Shown here: positions 8,349 to 16,208 of the stretch, piece after piece | Position numbering within the stretch: the stretch's first letter is position 1 | Layout of the letters: each line of letters opens with the position of its first letter | Assembly: GCA_015207365.1 (NCBI GenBank) | Contig: JADEXA010000024.1 | Location: forward strand, 30,933 to 94,932 | Origin: Vacuolonema iberomarrocanum LEGE 07170 | GTDB lineage: Bacteria; Cyanobacteriota; Cyanobacteriia; Elainellales; Elainellaceae | Reading direction: 5' to 3' | DNA length: 64,000 bases | Notes under the pieces: generated by a model | What the model was told of the DNA's origin: nothing | Databases searched by the model: none | What the model saw: only the letters and a program-made list of their open reading frames with translations | Program-made: the position numbers and the translations under genes

Positions 8349-8860
8349 GTGCCTGGGCTGCAGCTAATTTGTTCGTTGCTTCCCATGATGATGGGGGGAT
8401 TGGCAGCAGGGCGCTCACTTTCACAAATCAGGGTTATGAGGCGATCGCCCGCGACATTGACGGTGACAGCCCCCGTGTAGCTTCGCAGGGGATCGAACTT
8501 TGGCGTGGCAGAAATGGAGACCAGGGAGGGCACTGCACCAGGTTGAATGGCATAAATATAGGCGTCGTCCTCCATTTCCAATCCGACGGACAGAGCCTCG
8601 ACGGAAGCGGCAAACTGTCGCCGTTCTAGGTAATGGGCTTGCTGGGCACGCTGGAGGGTGTTGAGGGTTTGCTTGGCCTGGGCTTCAAAGGCTTCGGGAT
8701 ATTCGGCCACTTCTTCTTCTAAAGGACGAATGGTGGCTTCGGGTGAGGCGCGAAGGTGAGGTGCAGCGCTATCGGACTCGTCCAAATTGGGCAAGCAACC
8801 CGTCAGACTGAGGGCGAAAGCCGTTAGAAATCCAAGGATTTGAAGAGAAGACTGAGACAT
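8333..8860 (-). CDS. Pilin-like G/H-family lipoprotein
   Basis: Secreted lipoprotein of about 175 residues. An N-terminal hydrophobic segment (LQILGFLTAFALSLTGC) ends in the lipobox LTGC. After a low-complexity linker comes a helix plus sheet region, KQTLNTLQRAQQAHYLERRQ followed by EALSVGLEMEDDAYIYAI, which is the pattern of cyanobacterial type IV pilin-like G/H proteins (general secretion pathway G/H). In true pilins the hydrophobic helix is cleaved at a prepilin site; here a lipobox replaces it, so the protein is probably membrane-anchored rather than assembled. An upstream start at 8878 would add six residues with no clear purpose. Convergent with the P450 gene. Confidence 0.72.
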   Translation of the reverse strand: MSQSSLQILGFLTAFALSLTGCLPNLDESDSAAPHLRASPEATIRPLEEEVAEYPEAFEAQAKQTLNTLQRAQQAHYLERRQFAASVEALSVGLEMEDDAYIYAIQPGAVPSLVSISATPKFDPLRSYTGAVTVNVAGDRLITLICESERPAANPPIIMGSNEQISCSPGTQPLE

Positions 8861-8957
8861 ATTCAATAATGCAATCAAACAAGAGGAAATTCGCTTTCTG
8901 GGTCATGTAGGATGCGTTGGCAGATGCATAACGCGTCAAGACTTCTCCTATGGTGAA

Positions 8958-9410
8958 TCAGAGTTCCACCGCATCAGAAATCTTTCGCAGAATCGTATCT
9001 CCGCCTGTAAAACTGTCGGGACGATAGTCGGATCGGAGTGCCCCTAGCCGAACTTTTAAATCGCCATCTTCGGTGAATTCAAAAATCGTTAAGCTAATGC
9101 GATCTTCTCCAGGGAGTTGTAAATCCATGTGCATCGGATCGGATGTGGAATTGATGCGATAGGATCCGACAAAGGTGCTGGGATTGGTGGGTAAGTTGCT
9201 GTAAATTAACTCTCCATTTTCGGTGAACGTCCAGCGAAAGGGTTGCAGTTCTCCGGTGTGTTTGTCTTCCATTTGCCAGGTGCCAACAACGGAGGTCAGT
9301 ACTTCTTCTGGGTTGGGGTCATTGACATGGACGGTAGGTTGACGGCAGGCGATCGCCCCCAATAGCAGTAATCCCAGACTGATTCCAACTGTGCGGAGTT
9401 TTGTTCTCAT
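8958..9410 (-). CDS. Small lipoprotein, calycin/lipocalin-like pattern
   Basis: Lipoprotein of 150 residues with a signal peptide (VGISLGLLLLGAIAC, lipobox GAIAC). The mature part starts with LTSVVGTWQMEDKHTGEL followed by FRWTFTENGELIYS, the GTW-plus-beta-strand arrangement seen in lipocalin-like proteins, and continues as short strands rich in D, G and T. The function is unknown; it is likely exposed in the periplasm. It is one of three consecutive minus-strand envelope genes, but gaps of about 95 bp on each side argue against tight coupling. A short 10-bp direct repeat with unit ggggcaattt lies just upstream (9456-9492) where its promoter would be. Confidence 0.7.
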   Translation of the reverse strand: MRTKLRTVGISLGLLLLGAIACRQPTVHVNDPNPEEVLTSVVGTWQMEDKHTGELQPFRWTFTENGELIYSNLPTNPSTFVGSYRINSTSDPMHMDLQLPGEDRISLTIFEFTEDGDLKVRLGALRSDYRPDSFTGGDTILRKISDAVEL

Positions 9411-9455
9411 TACGTTTCACCGTTGAAAGAGGTAAACATCAAAGTCATTTTTGTA

Positions 9456-9492
9456 GGGCAATTTGGGGCAATTTGGGGCAATTATTGTGAGG
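9456..9492. repeat. Short tandem repeat, unit ggggcaattt
   Basis: Three to four imperfect copies of a 10-bp unit (ggggcaattt) lie between the lipoprotein and pentapeptide-repeat genes. Short tandem repeats are common in cyanobacterial intergenic DNA. Copy number may vary between strains. It sits upstream of the lipoprotein start and so could affect its expression, but there is no direct evidence for this. Confidence 0.6.
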
Positions 9493-9506
9493 CAATTCAA
9501 TGAGGG

Positions 9507-10844
9507 CTAGCTTTGGTTGGATGCCGTAAAATTTGCGCCCTGAGTTGTAGCGTGGCTGAATTTTGCCTGGGTCACTGTGGCATCACGAAAGTTGGCGAAG
9601 GAGAGACGGGCATGGCTGAACGATGCGCCCGTGAGGTTGGCCTGTCGAAAGTGGCAGATTCCCCGCTCAAAGTAGATGCCTGCTAGGTGCCCGATCGCCA
9701 ATCCCCAGGCGGAGAAGATGCCGCTGTAGAGTAATGGCAACGGAATTTGGTCGCGGAATACCATCGGAAAAAGGGCGACGGCGCTGCTGCCGCAGAGCAT
9801 CCCAAAACCGCAACCAAAGGTGAGCCAGCGCTTTTGGGCAAGGGCAAGGAGGGCGATCGCCCCAGCGGCCAGCACGACCACCACTTCGACCGCGACGGGG
9901 AGACTACTTTTGGTCGGATGAACGCTCAGCAGATAGCTGGTGTTCACCATCAGTGCCACCACCGCAATCCCACTCAGGGTGGCCCACTGCGTTAGGAGCC
10001 AGAAGCCCAGCGTCACCAGAATGAACAGCATCGCTACGCAAGCAAGCAGTAACCCCAGCAGCATCAGTCGGGCGCGAGGGGTAAATAGCCAGAGGAAGGT
10101 TAGACTGGCAAATCCGTAACCCAGCAATATCCATACCCAGGCGGGAGCCGTGCGCGTCCAGCGGCGCAGGAGCGTGTCGCTGTAGCGCCAGCCTGGAACA
10201 AAACCGATGGCATAGCTGAAGATGGCATTTTCCAGGGTTGCTCCGTTAAAGGTCGTGCCAGCAATATGGCAGTGGTTGAAGTTGGCATTGGGAGCGATCG
10301 CCCCCTGGAAGTTGGCTCCAATCAATCGAGCATGACTAAAATCCACACCTTCCAGATTGGCATTTTGAAAGTTTGCGCCGTTCAATACCTGCCGCGAAAA
10401 GGAGCGTCGCCGACAGTCCTGCCCGCTGAAATTGAGCCGTGCCGAGCCGATGGGTTGTGGCGATTCTCTCTGCTGTGGCGGTGCTATGAGTTGCTGAAGT
10501 AAGTTGCGTCCAAACCCTTGCCAACCCAGGCGTCTCAGTTGCTTGGAACCATCCATCACAGACCACGTGGCTCCGAGGAACGCGCCCAGCCAAGCGCCCA
10601 GCATCAAGCTGTTGTTGATGGCGGCGAAGGGATTGTCTGCCAAACGATTAACTGGAGTGAGGATGCCAGTCAGTTCTCCCAGCAGGAAGGCGGCGATCAA
10701 ACTACTCAGCCCGACATGGCCAAACTGGGGCGATCGCTTCAGTTTCCAGCTCACAGGCCACCAGACGCCGAGCAACAGTAAGGTCCAGAGGCCAGCAAAG
10801 TAAGCCGCAAGGACAATGGTCATTAATGGAGATTCGCTATCCAT
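9507..10844 (-). CDS. Pentapeptide-repeat membrane protein
   Basis: Integral membrane protein of 445 residues. Two N-terminal membrane helices (IVLAAYFAGLWTLLLLGVWW and LIAAFLLGELTGIL) precede a first pentapeptide block (about residues 135-210: GANFQNANLEGVDFSHARL, then GANFQGAIAPNANFNHCHI), then a bundle of about six hydrophobic segments, and a short second pentapeptide block at the C-terminus (ANLTGASFSHARLSFANFRD). Pentapeptide repeats fold as a right-handed beta helix. Such architectures are abundant in cyanobacteria and their biochemical role is mostly unknown. The domain call is firm; no function is assigned. It precedes the lipoprotein gene on the same strand. Confidence 0.85.
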   Translation of the reverse strand: MDSESPLMTIVLAAYFAGLWTLLLLGVWWPVSWKLKRSPQFGHVGLSSLIAAFLLGELTGILTPVNRLADNPFAAINNSLMLGAWLGAFLGATWSVMDGSKQLRRLGWQGFGRNLLQQLIAPPQQRESPQPIGSARLNFSGQDCRRRSFSRQVLNGANFQNANLEGVDFSHARLIGANFQGAIAPNANFNHCHIAGTTFNGATLENAIFSYAIGFVPGWRYSDTLLRRWTRTAPAWVWILLGYGFASLTFLWLFTPRARLMLLGLLLACVAMLFILVTLGFWLLTQWATLSGIAVVALMVNTSYLLSVHPTKSSLPVAVEVVVVLAAGAIALLALAQKRWLTFGCGFGMLCGSSAVALFPMVFRDQIPLPLLYSGIFSAWGLAIGHLAGIYFERGICHFRQANLTGASFSHARLSFANFRDATVTQAKFSHATTQGANFTASNQS

Positions 10845-10874
10845 GGATCGAAACGGTAATAGAAATAGGAAAAC

Positions 10875-11108
10875 TTACGGATGAGCGGGGGTTGGAGCAA
10901 TGACATTGTGCAGGGTGTCCGACAAGTCGTTGTTTGTGCGGACAATCCCGGTAACGACGTCTCCCAAAAAGCGACTAGGGTTGTCGAGATCAACATAGTG
11001 TCCCGTAAAGTGGTTTCCTACCTGCTCGAAGCGAACGCGATAGGTCTTTCCAGCGCGTGTAATCGTCCATGGTTGCTGTGTCTGAAAAACGGTCGGCTCA
11101 GTGGTCAT
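10875..11108 (-). CDS. Small hypothetical protein
   Basis: Short protein of 77 residues beginning MTTEPTVFQTQQPWTI, predicted to be soluble and rich in beta strands (TRAGKTYRVRFEQVGNHFTG, then HYVDLDNPSRFLGDVVTGIV). The start at 11108 is preferred to one at 11123 because AGG lies a few bases upstream. It is 30 bp upstream of the pentapeptide-repeat gene on the same strand, so they may be cotranscribed. I do not recognise a family. Confidence 0.5.
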   Translation of the reverse strand: MTTEPTVFQTQQPWTITRAGKTYRVRFEQVGNHFTGHYVDLDNPSRFLGDVVTGIVRTNNDLSDTLHNVIAPTPAHP

Positions 11109-11148
11109 AACCTGCCAATTCAACGTCGGCTAGTTTTATTTATTCCCA

Positions 11149-11247
11149 GGCGTATTTATAGCGCTATGCGCGTTAGTTAAGTACGGTTGTGTGGGGCGCG
11201 GCGCGCCCCACACAACCGTTGCTGTGCTTAATGCGGTTGCACACCGC
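11149..11247. repeat. Palindromic repeat family A, copy 1
   Basis: About 95 bp beginning TATAGCGCTATGCGCG and ending CACACCGCTTTA, with a perfect 15-bp stem at its centre (GGTTGTGTGGGGCGC, loop GGC). Other copies lie at 42424-42521 and, inverted, at 47982-48077. In this copy the element is flanked by 14-bp direct repeats (TTTATTTATTCCCA at 11135-11148 and 11248-11261) that could be a target duplication; the other copies have none. Likely a non-autonomous mobile or REP-like element. Confidence 0.75.
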
Positions 11248-11317
11248 TTTATTTATTCCCAATCCTAGGCAAATCCTTGGCTGAGTGTCGGTGAGAAAAA
11301 GTGATCTGTTCTGGAGA

Positions 11318-11383
11318 GATCAGGACTGACGCATTTTGTTGAGGGTGTGGCTGCATCGCAGTCACACCCTCAACGAATTCGTT
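11318..11383 (+). repeat. Hairpin repeat family C, copy 1
   Basis: Begins atcaggactgacgcat, then forms an imperfect hairpin from gttgagggtgtggctgc and its near complement ending ctcaacgaattc. A second copy in the same orientation is at 15150-15213. Together they bracket the NB-ARC/WD40 gene, whose stop codon lies inside this copy. It may serve as a terminator or mark the edge of a moved segment. Confidence 0.65.
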
Positions 11384-14300
11384 TTGGCAGCGGGTTTCCG
11401 ATCGCCCCCAGGTGCTGCAAGGATATCCATTGGGCGGGCGTCAGACCTGTGGCATAGGTTAGGTTTAGCCCTTCGTAGGGACGTGGGAGCGACCACTGCT
11501 GAACATAGGCACCCTTGTCACAATCCCAAACTTGGAGCTGACCTTCGAGATCGCCACAGACCAGGAGCTGCGCTTGTGGCTGTGGGGCAAAGGCGATCGC
11601 TCCTATGCCGCGTCCCGGTGGTGTGAGGCTGTGAAGGCATTGTTGAGTGTGACTATCCCAAACCTTCACCGTTTGGTCGTTGCTCATGCTCGCGATCCAG
11701 CGCCCCGTTGCATTGATGGCCAGCCGACCGATTTGATCGGTGTGGCCGCTGAATTCGGCGATGCTTTGCCCGTCTTCCACAGACCAGAGGCGGATGATGC
11801 CGTCCCCACCTGCACTGGCTAACCACTGCCCATCGGGACTGAAGACAAGGCTCTCCACCGGGCCTTTATGGCCGTGCAAAACATGCTGGCAGTCTCCGGT
11901 GCGCCAGTCCCACAGCCGCACTGTGGCATCGTTGCTACATGAGGCTAACCAGTGCCCGTCGGGACTGAAGGCGACGGCCCAGGCAAACGCGGAGTGACCA
12001 GAGAGCGATCGCCCCACCGTTGCCGTCGTCAAATCCCATAGCAGAATCTCGGTAGCCGCTCCCGCGCTAACCAGCCACCGCCCATCGGGACTGAAGGCGA
12101 GCGATCGCACCCAGTAGGTTCCAGCATCCAACCGGGCATGGCATTTCCCCGTTGCTCGATGCCACAGGCAAATCGTGGACTCCAGCCCGCCACTCGCGAG
12201 CCATTGCCCATCATCGCTCAACGCAATGCACCATACCTGGGCGGTATGAGCCGGAATCGTTGTGTGACACTGCTCTGTTTGCCGCTGCCAAATCCTGACC
12301 TGTCCATCCTGACTCCCACTCACCAACTCACCGCTGTGGGCATCAAAGGTTAAGGCAAAAATACCGTTGGTGTATCCCTGCCAAATCTGGAGGGGTTTCC
12401 CGGTCGTGCTTTCCCAAAGGCGCACGGTTTGGTCGTATCCGCCACTGACGAGCCATCGCTCTGTCTGCGATGTGGGGAGAAAGGCGACCGATAGCACCCA
12501 GTGATGGTGCCCTGGCAAGACCCGGAGGCATTGCCCCGTTGGCCACTCCCAGATGCGAAGGGTGCTGTCGGCGCTCCCGCTAGCAAGGTACTGGCGATCT
12601 GCACTTAGGCTCAAGTCCCATACCGCATCGTCGTGTCCGATCAAGGTGTGCAAGCATTTTCCCGTCTGGCTATCCCAAACGCGGATTTCCCCATCGGCAC
12701 TGCCACTGATGATGCGATCGCACGGTATTTCCGTCGAAGAACCGTCCCCAACTGCAAACTGCACACTATACACCGCAGCGGTATGCCCAACGAAGGTGCG
12801 GAGGCAATGTTCTGTGTCCAGATTCCAAAGTTTGAGGGTGCTGTCTTCGCTGCCGCTGAGAAAATATCCCGCTGGATGAGCGGCGAGCGATCGCACGGCC
12901 TGGTCATGGGCAACAAAGCGCTGGACGCATTGCCAGGTTTCGCAATCCCACAGACAAATGACCCCATCTGCATCGCAAGACGCCAATCGTGGTGAGGCCG
13001 AGGAGGGGAATGGTACAACCGTGACATCGCGCACCCAATGGCGGTGCTCCGTCAGCGTATGCAGGCAGGCTCCGGTGGCGATCGCCCAAACCTTGAGGGT
13101 GTGGTCATTGCTGGCGCTGACGAGCCAGGGCTGGGTGGGATGGAAACAGAGCGATCGCACCCAACTGGAATGCCCCGAAAAGGTGTGCTGAATCTGCCCC
13201 GTTCGGATGTCCCAAAGCCGAATTTCACCGTTGGTATCGCCAGTGGCTAGCTGCTGTCCAGTGGCATCGACGGCAACGCACAGCACTGACCCAAAGGTTT
13301 CGGTGAATCGTGTGCCCTGGAGGTCTGCCCCCTGCAAATTCGAGTTCTGCAATCCACAGCCCCGCAAATCCATGCGCCACAACGCCAGCCCCGAACCGTT
13401 CAGATTCTCCACGGTGCCTTTGAGCAAACACAACAGATTCACCCCGTTGCCTGCCCCATAACCCGGACAATCGGATAGCTGACCATGACAGGACTTCATC
13501 CACCGTCGTAGCTGTTGCTCTACCCCTTGTGGGCTGCCGTATTGCGGCAACAGCCGCGCTAGAATTGGCTGCAAAATCAATCGCTTTTGAGCATTGCAAA
13601 CATAGTCTGGTGCAGCGGGTGTCAATAGACTGTACCGATTCAGCCCTGTCCCCGCTAATGCACTCGCGGTTCTTGTATCGACTGCATTGAGTTCGCCGAC
13701 AACGCGCTCAATCAGTCGGCGCGTGACATATTCCATGATCACGGGTTGCTGCGTGAAGCGAGGTGGTGCGCCATCGGAGGAAACGACTTTTTCGAGGAGC
13801 GATCGCCGCCACAGTGAATCCAGTGCTTCAATCAGCGACGCCATGTCGGGCAAATGCAGAAAGCTATGCTTCAACTCGTCCAGCGTAATCGGTTCGCGGT
13901 AAATCGCTAACCAATCCATCACCTGCTGCTCCAAGGGCAGGAAGCGCTCAAATTGTTGATCGAGCACCTGCTGCACGCCGCCCAGCAACGGGGTGCCCGA
14001 GGCTAAAAACGGTTGAATTTGGCCATTGAACAGATCCCGAATCGTTGATGCAACTAGCTTGAGCGATAGTGGATTACCGCTGTAGCGATCGCACAACACC
14101 TCACTTTCATCGGCCTGGTCGGTAACGCCCATCTCTACCACGAGTGAGCGACACGCCTCTAGCGCCATCGGCTCTACGGGATAGATTTGCACGGCTTTGG
14201 AGTGAGCTTGCAAGTCTGTGAAATGTGCTGGAAGCTCCCGACCCGTCAGCACAACACAACTTTGATGGGGTTCCTTAACCAATTGCTCAAAAATTGCCTG

Positions 14301-15074
14301 ATAGCCTTCGTAGCCAGGAAGATAGTGGCCTGTAAGGGATTGCGATCGTAGCAAGGATTCGCTGTTATCCAGCACGACAAAACACCGCTGCTGACTCAGG
14401 CGACCCGAGAGTAGCGCCAACCCATCGGCTAGCTCCGAAAACACGGCATCCTGCGCTAGTGGATCGAGGGCAAGCATCCAGTCCTTTAGGAACTCTAAGG
14501 GGGTAGGAGCGGAGCGGAGCGATCGCCACACAATCCGCTCGAATCCCTGTCCATGCGCTGCATCGATTTCTTCTGCGAACTGCTGCGCCAGTTGTCGTGC
14601 CAGGGTCGTTTTGCCAATGCCCCCCTGCCCTTGCAGCATTACTAATTGGCAGGACTCGACGACACACCATTGTTGCAGTTGGGCTAAGTCTTGCTGCCGC
14701 CCGTAGAACGATTGCAGCACCGGAGCATCGCCCCAATCGCAGGCAATTTTGGCAGGAACTTTGGGTGTGTTAACGGGCGATCGCTTGTGTTGGCGCTGGA
14801 GCTGGTGAAGCACCGCCTGCACATTTGACTTGCTAACAGGTTGCCCGAGCGTTGTCGAAAGGTCCTGCCAGAGCTTACTGCCCACATACTTGAGGTAATC
14901 CGTTTCATAGCCCATCTGCTGAGCCATACGACGATAGGTCTGTCCAGCGATCGCCCGCCGCAGGATTTGCTCCTGCACAGTACTGAAGCGAAGCCCCTGC
15001 ATTTGATCGAGAAGGGCTAACGCCTCATCCGCCGTGACGAATTCAATTCCTACTTTTTCGTGCTCAAACTCCAC
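11370..15074 (-). CDS. STAND ATPase: HTH, NB-ARC, pentapeptides, 14 WD40 repeats
   Basis: Large signalling-type protein of 1234 residues. Residues 1-95 form a helical domain of the vWA-MoxR-associated HTH type found on cyanobacterial STAND proteins (TYRRMAQQMGYETDYLKYVG). An NB-ARC ATPase follows: Walker A GQGGIGKTTLAR at about 149-160, Walker B CFVVLDNSESLL, and GNPLSLKLVAS. A short pentapeptide stretch (NSNLQGADLQGTRF) leads into 14 WD40 units, enough for two seven-bladed propellers. STAND proteins are inactive monomers that oligomerise when the repeat domain binds a trigger; some act in antiphage immunity. No separate effector domain such as TIR, protease or nuclease is recognisable, so the N-terminal domain may recruit a partner. 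Downstream role is unknown. Flanked by direct repeats of family C. Confidence 0.9.
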   Translation of the reverse strand: MEFEHEKVGIEFVTADEALALLDQMQGLRFSTVQEQILRRAIAGQTYRRMAQQMGYETDYLKYVGSKLWQDLSTTLGQPVSKSNVQAVLHQLQRQHKRSPVNTPKVPAKIACDWGDAPVLQSFYGRQQDLAQLQQWCVVESCQLVMLQGQGGIGKTTLARQLAQQFAEEIDAAHGQGFERIVWRSLRSAPTPLEFLKDWMLALDPLAQDAVFSELADGLALLSGRLSQQRCFVVLDNSESLLRSQSLTGHYLPGYEGYQAIFEQLVKEPHQSCVVLTGRELPAHFTDLQAHSKAVQIYPVEPMALEACRSLVVEMGVTDQADESEVLCDRYSGNPLSLKLVASTIRDLFNGQIQPFLASGTPLLGGVQQVLDQQFERFLPLEQQVMDWLAIYREPITLDELKHSFLHLPDMASLIEALDSLWRRSLLEKVVSSDGAPPRFTQQPVIMEYVTRRLIERVVGELNAVDTRTASALAGTGLNRYSLLTPAAPDYVCNAQKRLILQPILARLLPQYGSPQGVEQQLRRWMKSCHGQLSDCPGYGAGNGVNLLCLLKGTVENLNGSGLALWRMDLRGCGLQNSNLQGADLQGTRFTETFGSVLCVAVDATGQQLATGDTNGEIRLWDIRTGQIQHTFSGHSSWVRSLCFHPTQPWLVSASNDHTLKVWAIATGACLHTLTEHRHWVRDVTVVPFPSSASPRLASCDADGVICLWDCETWQCVQRFVAHDQAVRSLAAHPAGYFLSGSEDSTLKLWNLDTEHCLRTFVGHTAAVYSVQFAVGDGSSTEIPCDRIISGSADGEIRVWDSQTGKCLHTLIGHDDAVWDLSLSADRQYLASGSADSTLRIWEWPTGQCLRVLPGHHHWVLSVAFLPTSQTERWLVSGGYDQTVRLWESTTGKPLQIWQGYTNGIFALTFDAHSGELVSGSQDGQVRIWQRQTEQCHTTIPAHTAQVWCIALSDDGQWLASGGLESTICLWHRATGKCHARLDAGTYWVRSLAFSPDGRWLVSAGAATEILLWDLTTATVGRSLSGHSAFAWAVAFSPDGHWLASCSNDATVRLWDWRTGDCQHVLHGHKGPVESLVFSPDGQWLASAGGDGIIRLWSVEDGQSIAEFSGHTDQIGRLAINATGRWIASMSNDQTVKVWDSHTQQCLHSLTPPGRGIGAIAFAPQPQAQLLVCGDLEGQLQVWDCDKGAYVQQWSLPRPYEGLNLTYATGLTPAQWISLQHLGAIGNPLPKRIR

Positions 15075-15149
15075 ACAGCCTTGCCCCAGGGTGCTTCGAC
15101 CACTAGTCTACTGGTTTCTGCAAGGTAAGGTTGCGGCCAAAAATAAAAC

Positions 15150-15213
15150 GATCAGGACTTACGCAGTTTGTTGATGGTGCGGCCGCGTCGTGCCCACACC
15201 ACCAACGAATTCA
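15150..15213 (+). repeat. Hairpin repeat family C, copy 2
   Basis: Begins atcaggacttacgcag and continues as gttgatggtgcggccgc with its near complement ending ccaacgaattc. About 80% alike to the copy at 11318-11383 and in the same orientation. Located about 75 bp upstream of the NB-ARC/WD40 start codon. Changes in one arm are partly compensated in the other. Confidence 0.65.
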
Positions 15214-15239
15214 CTCAGGATGACGCAAGTTTTGTGTCA

Positions 15240-15341
15240 TATCAAACCCGGTTAAATAGCCGTAAAACCCAAGGATCATTTGTGGCCGCTGCTTTGCAGC
15301 GGCCACAAATGATCCTTGGGTTCTTCAACCGGATTTGAGAT
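15240..15341. repeat. Palindromic repeat family B, copy 1
   Basis: Terminal inverted repeats ATCAAACCCGGTT and AACCGGATTTGAGAT enclose a perfect 27-bp stem (15266-15292 with 15296-15322) closed by a TTT loop. Other copies: 17338-17430, 30098-30195, 32804-32906, 42519-42615 and 57121-57221. The stem sequence differs between copies but stays self-complementary. A rightward and leftward terminator function is possible. Confidence 0.85.
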
Positions 15342-15375
15342 AAGTCCTAACGATGTGAAGCTATTTGATCAATTA

Positions 15376-15404
15376 TTGACTGACCGAGTCGGTCATTTTA
15401 GACT
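15376..15404 (+). promoter_or_regulatory. Promoter with TetR-type operator
   Basis: TTGACT (15376-15381) and TAGACT (15399-15404) are separated by 17 bp and between them lies the palindrome TGACCGAGTCGGTCA (15381-15395), perfect apart from its centre base. This sits about 30 bp upstream of the TetR gene and matches the classic operator layout, so autorepression is likely. The position and symmetry are seen; the binding is inferred. Confidence 0.65.
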
Positions 15405-15431
15405 TGAGATGTTGTTGTTGAGTCCGTTGAA

Positions 15432-16208
15432 TTGGGGCGAAAGCGATCGGAACAGCGCTTTCAGGCGTTGATTGTGGCGGCGACCAAAGTCTTTTTGGCT
15501 CAGGGATACCGCCGAGCGCAGATTGCCGATATTGCTCAAACGATGGGTGTCGCCAAGGGCACTGTGTATCTCTACGTCGAAAGCAAAGAAGCCCTGTTTG
15601 ATCTGGTGCTACGTCATGGGGATGTTCTGTTTCCCAGTGGTAAGCCGGGTTCTGATAGCGATGTTCCCCACCCCATCCTCACCTTGCCTGCCACGCTGCC
15701 TGTGCCGACGCCCGATTCGGCCAGTACCCTGCAATTTGTTGCAGAGAAGTTGATTGAAGCGGATCCGGTGCCTTTATTGAGTCAGGCTCTGAGCCAGGAC
15801 TCACCCCCTTCTGTTTCTGCGGAATTGGAAGGAATTTTGCGCCAACTGTATCGCAAGATGTATCGCCACCGCGTCAGCATGAAGCTCATCGATCGCTGTG
15901 CCCGCGAGTACCCAGAACTAGCGGCGGTGTTCTTTCGAGCCGGGCGAACAACGGTGATGCAATCGCTGGTGCAATACCTTGGTTCGCGAATTCGGCACGG
16001 CTACTTTCGGCCAGTCCCCGACCGGGCGATCGCCGCCCGCATGATACTCGAAAACCTCACCTATTGGGCTATCCACCGCCACTGGGATCCGGCTCCCTAC
16101 CCCATGGACGATCGCACCGTTGAAGACACCCTCATCACCCTACTGATGACCATGCTGCTGCAGGAGGCGCATCATGATTTCGCTCAAACCCGCCCAGCTC
16201 TCAACTGA
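15432..16208 (+). CDS. TetR-family transcription regulator
   Basis: Repressor of 258 residues with a clear N-terminal TetR HTH (ALIVAATKVFLAQGYRRAQI, then ADIAQTMGVAKGTVYLYVES, residues about 10-55) and a helical ligand domain. The start is TTG at 15432. It overlaps the following acyltransferase gene by 35 bp, so the two form an operon, and a 15-bp palindrome lies in its promoter. It probably controls this operon in response to a small lipophilic or envelope-stress signal. The ligand is unknown. Confidence 0.88.
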   Translation: MGRKRSEQRFQALIVAATKVFLAQGYRRAQIADIAQTMGVAKGTVYLYVESKEALFDLVLRHGDVLFPSGKPGSDSDVPHPILTLPATLPVPTPDSASTLQFVAEKLIEADPVPLLSQALSQDSPPSVSAELEGILRQLYRKMYRHRVSMKLIDRCAREYPELAAVFFRAGRTTVMQSLVQYLGSRIRHGYFRPVPDRAIAARMILENLTYWAIHRHWDPAPYPMDDRTVEDTLITLLMTMLLQEAHHDFAQTRPALN

